Source of the DNA: SAR202 cluster bacterium
GTDB taxonomy: Bacteria; Chloroflexota; Dehalococcoidia; Lucifugimonadales; UBA1123
Assembly (NCBI GenBank): GCA_030752795.1
Contig: JASMDM010000017.1
Location: 1-38,203, forward strand
Direction: 5' to 3'
DNA: 38,203 nt
A program made the position numbers and the translations under genes. Under the pieces are notes generated by a model that was given only the letters and a program-made list of their open reading frames with translations, was not told the DNA's origin and did not search any database. This document shows, piece by piece, positions 33,418-38,203 of this stretch; the first letter of the stretch is position 1; each line of letters begins with the position of its first letter.

Positions 33418-34218
33418 TTAGTCCATGCGTGACCCACCGTTGACGTTGATCGCCTGGCCAGTGATGTTCTCTGACAGGTCGGAGGCCAGGAACACGACCA
33501 GATTGCCGATGTCCTCCGGTGTCTGCTCTCGTCCCAGAGGAATGCGCTCCGCGACGACGCGCTCGAATGCCTTGCGCGGTGTCAAGCCCTGGCTGGCCGA
33601 GTCGTATTTGGTCTGCCGCGTGGCGATGCGCTCCCACATTGGCGTCCACAGCAGGCCGGGACAGATGGCGTTGACGTTGATATTGAACGGAGCGAGCTCA
33701 AGTGCCGTGGCCTGAGTCAGGCTGATGACGCCAGCTTTGGAGATATTATAAGGCGGGTTTCCCGGCGCGCCTTGTCGGCCGGCCACCGACGCGATGTTGA
33801 TGATCTTGCCGTACTTTCGCTTCCGCATCAAAACGGATACGGCTCTCGTCGCGTTCGCAACGCCTTTGACGTTGACGGCGTAGACGGTGTCCCAATCGCG
33901 TTCGTTTGGGCGTCCCCGAGTCTCCCATCCCCGTGCGCCAATGATCCCTGCGTTGTTGATGAGGATGTCGAGTTGCCCGAAACGAGCCATCGCTCCTCGG
34001 GCCATTCTATCGACTGAAGACTGTCGCGTTACATCGACTGCGATCGGTTCCGCTTCATGACCGTCGTCGTTGATAGCTTCGGCGACGTTAACCGCGTTGT
34101 CGATGCCTACGTCCGCGATCACAACCTTGGCGCCGTGCTCTGCCAGCTTTTCGGCAATAGCCCTACCGATGCCTCTCCCGGCCCCAGTGACAACAGCGAC
34201 CTTGCCATTCAAGTCCAT
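33418..34218 (-). CDS. SDR family NAD(P)-dependent oxidoreductase
   Basis: 266 aa, classical short-chain dehydrogenase. 'VAVVTGAGRGIGRAIAEKLA' is the cofactor loop; the Asp in 'VVIADVG' at the end of strand 2 favours NAD(H); 'DILINNAGIIG' and the catalytic set Ser ('INIASVAG'), Tyr and Lys ('YNISKAG') are all present; 'CPGLLWTPMW' is the substrate loop and 'TGQAINVNGGSRMD' the C-terminus. Substrate unknown. AGAGGTG before the ATG is an acceptable SD. Monocistronic, ended by the hairpin at 33311. Confidence 0.9.
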   Translation of the reverse strand: MDLNGKVAVVTGAGRGIGRAIAEKLAEHGAKVVIADVGIDNAVNVAEAINDDGHEAEPIAVDVTRQSSVDRMARGAMARFGQLDILINNAGIIGARGWETRGRPNERDWDTVYAVNVKGVANATRAVSVLMRKRKYGKIINIASVAGRQGAPGNPPYNISKAGVISLTQATALELAPFNINVNAICPGLLWTPMWERIATRQTKYDSASQGLTPRKAFERVVAERIPLGREQTPEDIGNLVVFLASDLSENITGQAINVNGGSRMD

Positions 34219-34762
34219 CAGGCACCTCTTTCGCGAATACGGCTCGGAATTTCGCTATCGATCTCCACGCGGATGATATCACCATGTAAAGGCCCAAAAG
34301 CCCTCGATCTATCATGTCTATCCGTGGCGTCATCACACATGCTGTCGATTCTCGCGTCAGTCATCCGCGGTCGACGAATTGTGGCCGTCACCGCATCGCC
34401 ACCCGTACGAATCGATGCTGCCATTCCTTCTGGGATTCGACGACTGCACGTACGCTTCAACGAGCCCGGACCGGCCAAACCTAGGGACGACATCGATATC
34501 GAATGCGACTTGGGACGCACCTAATGTTCGGGCGGACGCCGAACAACATGTCGTTGTTGCCACACATCGCCGCCAACCTAATTCGTGACGCTCGATTTCA
34601 CGTCCGGCGACGCTGCCTGGATGCAAGAAATTCCGTGCTAGAATGGGTTGCCGCTCGATAGAGTCAGAAAACGCCAAAGTGCCAGCTCGCGCACTGACTG
34701 ATTCGATTTCAGGTGGGACAGGTCACAATTCGTACGAAGTTCGAGTCCTAAGCGAGGTTGTC
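34219..34762 (+). other. Intergenic region upstream of the TPP-enzyme operon
   Basis: About 540 bases. Several frames are open on both strands but none shows a family motif or an SD. I looked here for the missing pyrimidine-binding half of the TPP enzyme and did not find it. An extended -10 (TG-C-TAGAAT, 34636-34644) is the only promoter-like element. Confidence 0.5.
34636..34644 (+). promoter_or_regulatory. Possible extended -10 for the TPP-enzyme operon
   Basis: TGCTAGAAT, identical to the element ahead of rplY. No convincing -35. It would give a leader of about 110 nt. Confidence 0.3.
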
Positions 34763-35341
34763 ATGATCCATATGCGAGACGCAATGCGCGCTGTCCTGAG
34801 TCACCGAAGTGACGACGTGGTGCTCGCGACGGAAACCTCCGTTGGCGCCTGGTCCGATGTCTCGACCGACGTCACGCTGGACCTGGCGGTTCCCGCGATG
34901 AGCAAAGGGTCGTCGATCGCACTGGGCGTTGCGCTGGCTCAACCGGATCGACGCGTAATCCTGTGGGACGGCGACGGCAGCCTGCTGATGAACCTCGGCG
35001 CGATAATCACGGTCGCGGGACAGGCTCCTGCGAATTTCTACCACATCGTGTTGGACAACGGAGTGTACGCGATGACCGGCGGGCAGCCGGTGCCCAACGC
35101 CGGAAACCTCGACTACCAAGGCATGGGCAAGTCGGCTGGGTACGCGCGAACCTGCGAATTCGACAATCTCGAAGACTGGACCAACGAGATCGGCAACGTG
35201 CTCGATCAAGGCGGCCCGGTGCTCATCGTCATGAAGACAGTCCCCGAACCGACTGACTGGAAAGTAAATCCGCCGCCGCCCGAACGTCCGCTGCGCGAGG
35301 CCGGACGCATCGCGCATCAGGCCATGGCGACGGGGAAGTAG
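34763..35341 (+). CDS. TPP-binding half-enzyme (sulfopyruvate/phosphonopyruvate decarboxylase beta-like)
   Basis: 192 aa, only the pyrophosphate-binding domain of a ThDP enzyme. 'ILWDGDGSLLMNLGAIITVA' contains the GDG that starts the ThDP/Mg motif (Gly70-Gly72), ending at Asn99 in 'HIVLDNGVYAMTGGQP'; the 'DN-G' and 'TGGQP' wording is that of the beta subunit of sulfopyruvate (ComE) and phosphonopyruvate decarboxylases. 'PAMSKGSSIALGVALAQPDR' precedes it. The separate pyrimidine-binding subunit such proteins need is not in the window. GAGG six bases before ATG 34763 gives the start. The GatC-like gene begins one base after its stop, so the genes are coupled. Confidence 0.82.
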   Translation: MIHMRDAMRAVLSHRSDDVVLATETSVGAWSDVSTDVTLDLAVPAMSKGSSIALGVALAQPDRRVILWDGDGSLLMNLGAIITVAGQAPANFYHIVLDNGVYAMTGGQPVPNAGNLDYQGMGKSAGYARTCEFDNLEDWTNEIGNVLDQGGPVLIVMKTVPEPTDWKVNPPPPERPLREAGRIAHQAMATGK

Positions 35342-35342
35342 C

Positions 35343-35546
35343 ATGGCGGAGCTATCTATCGCGCAAGTACACGAAATGGCCCGCATGGCTGGACTTGCGT
35401 TGGACAACGCCCGCGCGACGACCATCGCCTCTCGCCTGTCAGCAGTCATGGCCGAGTTGGACAGCATACCGTCGGACAAACTCGCCGAGGTCGAGCCCGC
35501 ATCCTCATTCGTCTTGCGCCGAAACGATCACGTTCCCGCCCAGTAG
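35343..35546 (+). CDS. GatC/AtzG-like small amidase subunit, probably cut short by an amber codon
   Basis: 67 aa. 'AQVHEMARMAGLALDNARAT' and 'RLSAVMAELDSIPSDKLAEV' followed by 'EPASSFVLRRNDHVP' follow the GatC pattern (two helices that wrap around the amidase, then an 'EP' linker). GatC proteins have about 95-100 residues. After the TAG at 35544-35546 the same frame stays open to TAA at 35643-35645 and reads 'SFEHDAAIALADTPTSNRPP', which resembles the GatC C-terminus; the whole would be 100 residues and leave 24 bases to the amidase gene. So the TAG may be a nonsense mutation or base error. It starts one base after the TPP-enzyme stop. Confidence 0.65.
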   Translation: MAELSIAQVHEMARMAGLALDNARATTIASRLSAVMAELDSIPSDKLAEVEPASSFVLRRNDHVPAQ

Positions 35547-35669
35547 ATTCGGTGGGCCGGCGCCCGTTCGATCTTCTCTTTCGAGCACGACGCCGCAATC
35601 GCACTCGCGGACACACCTACTTCGAATCGACCGCCCTTCGAGTAACGTTTCAACTCAGGAAAGGCAACG

Positions 35670-37085
35670 ATGAGCAACGCCAGTCTCTATGAACTGACCA
35701 TCGCCGAAGCGTCCGAAATGATTCGCGACCAACGGCTCTCTCCCGTTGAGCTCGCGCAGGCTTATCTAGACCGTATCCAATCATTGAACGGCAACCTCAG
35801 CGCCTACATCACCGTGATGAGCGGCGCCGCGCTCGCGCAAGCGCGGTCCGCTGAAGCGGAGATCGCGTCCGGAGGATACCGTGGCCCGCTGCACGGGATC
35901 CCCGTAGCGGTCAAGGACATCATCTCGACCAAGAGCGTGCTCACGTCCGGCGGCTCAAAGGTGCTGGCCGACAACGTACCCGACCACGATTCGACCGTGA
36001 TCGAGCGACTGAACGGCGCCGGAGCATCACTGCTCGGGAAGTTGAACCTCAGCGAATTCGCGATCGGCGGCACGATCGACCACCCTTACGGCACGCCGCG
36101 CAATCCGTGGAACACCGGACACTCGGCGGGCGGATCCAGCAGCGGCTCTGGTGTCGCCACGTCCGCTGGGTTAGCAGCCGGCACTCTAGGCTCGGACACC
36201 GGAGGATCGGTTCGCGGACCGAGTTCGTTCTGCGGCATCGTCGGCTTGCGGCCAACCTATGGTCGCGTGACGCGCCACGGCGTGGTTCCGATGTGCTGGC
36301 AGATGGACACAATCGGCCCGATGACCCGGACGGTTAAAGACTGCGCGCTGATGCTCCAAGCCATCGCGGGCGGAGACGAAAGAGACCCGTCATCCAGCGA
36401 CGAACCGGTGCCCGACTACGCTTTGGAGCTCGAACAGTCCATCGGCGGATTGAGGGTCGGCCTGCCGCGAGAGATGTTCGATTTCGCCGATCTCGACAAC
36501 GAGGTCAAGACTGCGGTCGAAACTGCCGTGACGGTGCTCGGCGAACTCGGTGTGGCGTCGGACGAGATGACGCTGCCAACGTCGGCGCAGAGCGGCGCGG
36601 TGTTCGTGTCCATCGCGGACGTCGACTGCGCGAGCTTCCACTCGGAATGGCTGGCGACCCGACCGGAGGACTACGACTGGAGTACGCGAACTCGCTTGGA
36701 ATCGGCGACGCTCACTCCTGCCACGATGTACATCCGAGCGCAACGAGCGCGCGAACTCATACGCCGGGAGTTGCTCGATGCTCTGGACCGCTACGATGCG
36801 ATCATTCTACCCTCGAGCCCCACGGTGTCGCCGCTCATCGCCCAAGCCACGGGATCGCCTGGCGGCTACTATCAGGGTCGCCTCGATCTGGGTCGACGGC
36901 GCTACCAGAGTCCGGCGGCGTTGGCCGGCCTGCCCGCCATCTCCGTACCGTGCGGCTTCTCATCGACCGGCTTGCCCATCGGCATGCAGATCATCGGCCG
37001 ACCATTCGCCGAGTCGACTCTGTTCCGCATCGCCCACGCCTACGAGCAAGCGACCGACTGGCACACCCGACGCCCCGCCGTGTGA
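35670..37085 (+). CDS. Amidase-signature family amidase (GatA/AtzE-like)
   Basis: 471 aa with the complete Ser-cisSer-Lys triad: Lys82 in 'IPVAVKDIIS', the cis-Ser in 'SAGGSSSGSGVATSAGLAAG' (156-157) and the nucleophile Ser180 in 'LGSDTGGSVRGPSSFCG'. 'GLRPTYGRVTRHGVVP' and 'MDTIGPMTRTVKDCALMLQA' are typical. It hydrolyses an amide, or works as a GatA-type transamidase subunit. With no gatB here and a TPP enzyme plus a GatC/AtzG-like protein in front, a catabolic amidase of the AtzE kind is more likely than tRNA amidation. AGGAAAGG lies before the ATG. Last gene of the operon. Confidence 0.88.
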   Translation: MSNASLYELTIAEASEMIRDQRLSPVELAQAYLDRIQSLNGNLSAYITVMSGAALAQARSAEAEIASGGYRGPLHGIPVAVKDIISTKSVLTSGGSKVLADNVPDHDSTVIERLNGAGASLLGKLNLSEFAIGGTIDHPYGTPRNPWNTGHSAGGSSSGSGVATSAGLAAGTLGSDTGGSVRGPSSFCGIVGLRPTYGRVTRHGVVPMCWQMDTIGPMTRTVKDCALMLQAIAGGDERDPSSSDEPVPDYALELEQSIGGLRVGLPREMFDFADLDNEVKTAVETAVTVLGELGVASDEMTLPTSAQSGAVFVSIADVDCASFHSEWLATRPEDYDWSTRTRLESATLTPATMYIRAQRARELIRRELLDALDRYDAIILPSSPTVSPLIAQATGSPGGYYQGRLDLGRRRYQSPAALAGLPAISVPCGFSSTGLPIGMQIIGRPFAESTLFRIAHAYEQATDWHTRRPAV

Positions 37086-37141
37086 CCGAACCCTTTACCC
37101 GACCGAGTCTCAGCCTGTAATCTAATAGCTGTACCGAGGAC

Positions 37142-37216
37142 CGGGGTGTAGCGCAGCGGTAGCGCGCCTGTTTTGGGAACAGGAGGTCGGCGGTTCGATC
37201 CCGCCCACCCCGACCA
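37142..37216 (+). tRNA. tRNA-Pro (anticodon TGG)
   Basis: Cloverleaf: acceptor CGGGGTG/CACCCCG, D arm with GCGC..GCGC, anticodon stem CCTGT/ACAGG with loop TTTGGGA (anticodon TGG), T arm GGCGG-TTCGATC-CCGCC, discriminator A and an encoded CCA (37214-37216). No other tRNA is adjacent except the loose 3' end at 37306. Confidence 0.95.
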
Positions 37217-37269
37217 GGCACAACTCACGCCTAACCCAGAGCGCGTGTATCACCACAGACATCGACGTT

Positions 37270-37291
37270 TGACAGCAACACTGACAGCAAC
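37270..37291 (+). repeat. Short direct repeat pair TGACAGCAAC
   Basis: TGACAGCAAC at 37270-37279 and 37282-37291, period 12, directly before the tRNA 3'-end fragment. Such closely spaced pairs often flank the core site of tyrosine recombinases; here it is a suggestion only. Confidence 0.4.
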
Positions 37292-37305
37292 CCACTTTGC
37301 GATTC

Positions 37306-37340
37306 AGAGTTTCTGGGTTTGAATCCTGCCGTTCCTGCCA
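37306..37340 (+). other. Unattached tRNA 3'-end (T arm, acceptor half, CCA)
   Basis: CTGGGTTTGAATCCTG is a T arm with slight stem damage, followed by CCGTTCCTGCCA, which would be the 3' acceptor strand with discriminator and CCA. The matching 5' half (an acceptor starting AGGAACG, D and anticodon arms) is not present upstream. A free tRNA 3' end is the usual trace of an element that integrated into a tRNA gene. Confidence 0.55.
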
Positions 37341-37400
37341 AGAATTTAGGCCCGGAACAGGCCCGGTCAAGCAACCTCAGGCTTCCGCAGATTCCCAAAA

Positions 37401-37438
37401 TGGTCACGGATTGGTCACGAAACTTTTGAGATGGTCAC
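37401..37438 (+). repeat. Three direct repeats TGGTCAC
   Basis: TGGTCAC at 37401-37407, 37412-37418 and 37432-37438. Spacing of 11 and 20 bases puts them near one face of the helix, as with protein-binding sites next to an attachment site. No gene covers them. Confidence 0.4.
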
Positions 37439-37720
37439 AAACGTTTCCTGTTCGCAGGGTTCCGGCCTATGGTAAATCCGCCTGGCAGACGATGACTCTT
37501 CGGCGAACAATCAGTGGCGGCCAACGTGTCGATTTCAATCGGACGCCTTTATCATCGATTACGAATGCGCCGCCCTGAAGCTGCTTGGTGCCGAAGGCCG
37601 GATTTGAGGGGAACCGTATCGGTGCTTAATGCATATCCCTGATTCGTGCCTGATATTCGGTAAGTCGAGGGTTGGTTTCACCGCATCCTCCCACCTTCTC
37701 ACGGCACTTGTTGCCAATTT

Positions 37721-37772
37721 GGTAGGCAAAAGGTAGGCATTTTTGATAATAGGCCGTGGCCAGCGGTAGGCG
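37721..37772 (+). repeat. Direct repeats GGTAGGCA
   Basis: GGTAGGCA at 37721-37728 and 37732-37739, and GGTAGGCG at 37765-37772. They lie between the tRNA fragment and the transposase remnant in a 560-base stretch with no credible gene. Confidence 0.35.
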
Positions 37773-37777
37773 CTGCA

Positions 37778-38203
37778 TCAAGCCGGACCAGTTTGCCCGT
37801 GTTCACGGCATAGCTCGATCCTACTCGATCTCCCGATACCCATACTACTCGTCTCGCTGTGACCGCGGAGCCGATCTTCGAACCGTCTGAGGCAATGCGC
37901 TTCCAGATGGGCATTGAGGGCGTCGAAGCTCTCGAACGACGGGATGGGCACCAAGAAGTTCCGACGGACATAGCCGACCAGTCCTTCCACCTTGCCCTTT
38001 GTCGTTACCTTTGCCTGGACGGCCGAACTTGTCCTCGAACAGGTAGTGGGACTGAAGCTCCGAGAACACCCTGGTCCGCTTCCGCCGGCCGTCTCCAAGG
38101 ATCCTTGCCACTGCAAGAGTGGTGTTGTCGTAGAGAATGCTCTGAGGCACTCCGCCCAGGAACGCGAAGGCTGAGACGTGCCCGTCACAGAATGACTCTG
38201 TTG
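37778..38203 (-). pseudogene. istA: IS21-family transposase (IstA), broken and partial
   Basis: On the minus strand from the window edge: 'GHVSAFAFLGGVPQSILYDN' and 'TLAVARILGDGRRKRTRVFS', then 'YLFEDKFGRPGKGNDKG', all from the rve (DDE) integrase domain of IstA. An extra base in the CCC at 37995-37997 shifts the frame; the next frame continues 'GKVEGLVGYVRRNFLVPIPS' and 'FDALNAHLEAHCLRRFEDRL', after which the sequence degenerates ('RLPLATAYY' in a further frame near 37750). The 5' part lies outside the window. No istB helper gene and no clear IS terminal repeat are visible at the inner end. Confidence 0.85.

Noticed and set aside
37266-37772. Clustered direct repeats as a CRISPR array
   Set aside because: Units are only 7-10 bases with irregular spacing and three different sequences; no cas gene is present.

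Overview
The window is a GC-rich bacterial chromosome segment with short intergenic spaces and good Shine-Dalgarno sites. The gene mix points to a heterotrophic member of the Chloroflexota, possibly the SAR202/Dehalococcoidia side: two different enolase-superfamily proteins, an N-acyl-D-amino-acid deacylase, M20 and M24 peptidases, an SDR, an MFS carrier, an amidase and a TauE/SafE carrier. That placement is inference from gene content only. No rRNA or CRISPR array is present. One tRNA (Pro, TGG) is.

Layout. 1-3338: the end of an MDR dehydrogenase, then on the minus strand a duplicated two-gene unit, kinase (APH(2'')-like) plus rpiB, in which one rpiB copy is a wreck. 3431-7423: D-aminoacylase, TauE/SafE carrier and an enolase-superfamily dehydratase. 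7466-9306: two copies of an Eis-like acetyltransferase, the first reduced by an internal deletion. 9483-12149: ribosomal protein L25, a mandelate-racemase-type enzyme and a frameshifted methyltransferase. 12393-14414: a large VWA protein behind a near-consensus promoter. 14415-18467: a low-density stretch with dispersed repeats, a solitary secretion-ATPase-like P-loop protein, weak hypothetical ORFs, a remnant of the P-loop gene and a frameshifted PIG-L/LmbE deacetylase.

18671-31499: FMN reductase, a doubled DUF1847 protein, an M20 peptidase with two in-frame TGA codons, a stand-alone 10-formyl-THF hydrolase/formyltransferase, a small SWIM protein, fabF, folC, a CapA-type phosphoesterase with a GNAT, an M24 peptidase and a mazEF-type toxin-antitoxin pair with a clear palindromic operator. 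31894-37085: MFS carrier, SDR, and a likely catabolic operon of an orphan TPP-binding half-enzyme, a GatC/AtzG-like small protein and an amidase. 37142-38203: tRNA-Pro, a loose tRNA 3'-end with clustered short direct repeats (probable integration scar) and the broken end of an IS21-family transposase.

Working together: much of the window looks like uptake and breakdown of amino-acid derivatives, amides, sugar acids and peptides. FolC and the formyl-THF enzyme touch one-carbon metabolism. The most notable overall property is the number of lightly damaged genes (single-base frameshifts, in-frame stops, in-frame deletion, decayed duplicates) together with a family of intergenic repeats. I did not find a convincing new multi-gene defence or biosynthetic system. 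The best candidates for something under-described are the TPP-half/GatC-like/amidase operon, the repeat family and the doubled DUF1847 protein.
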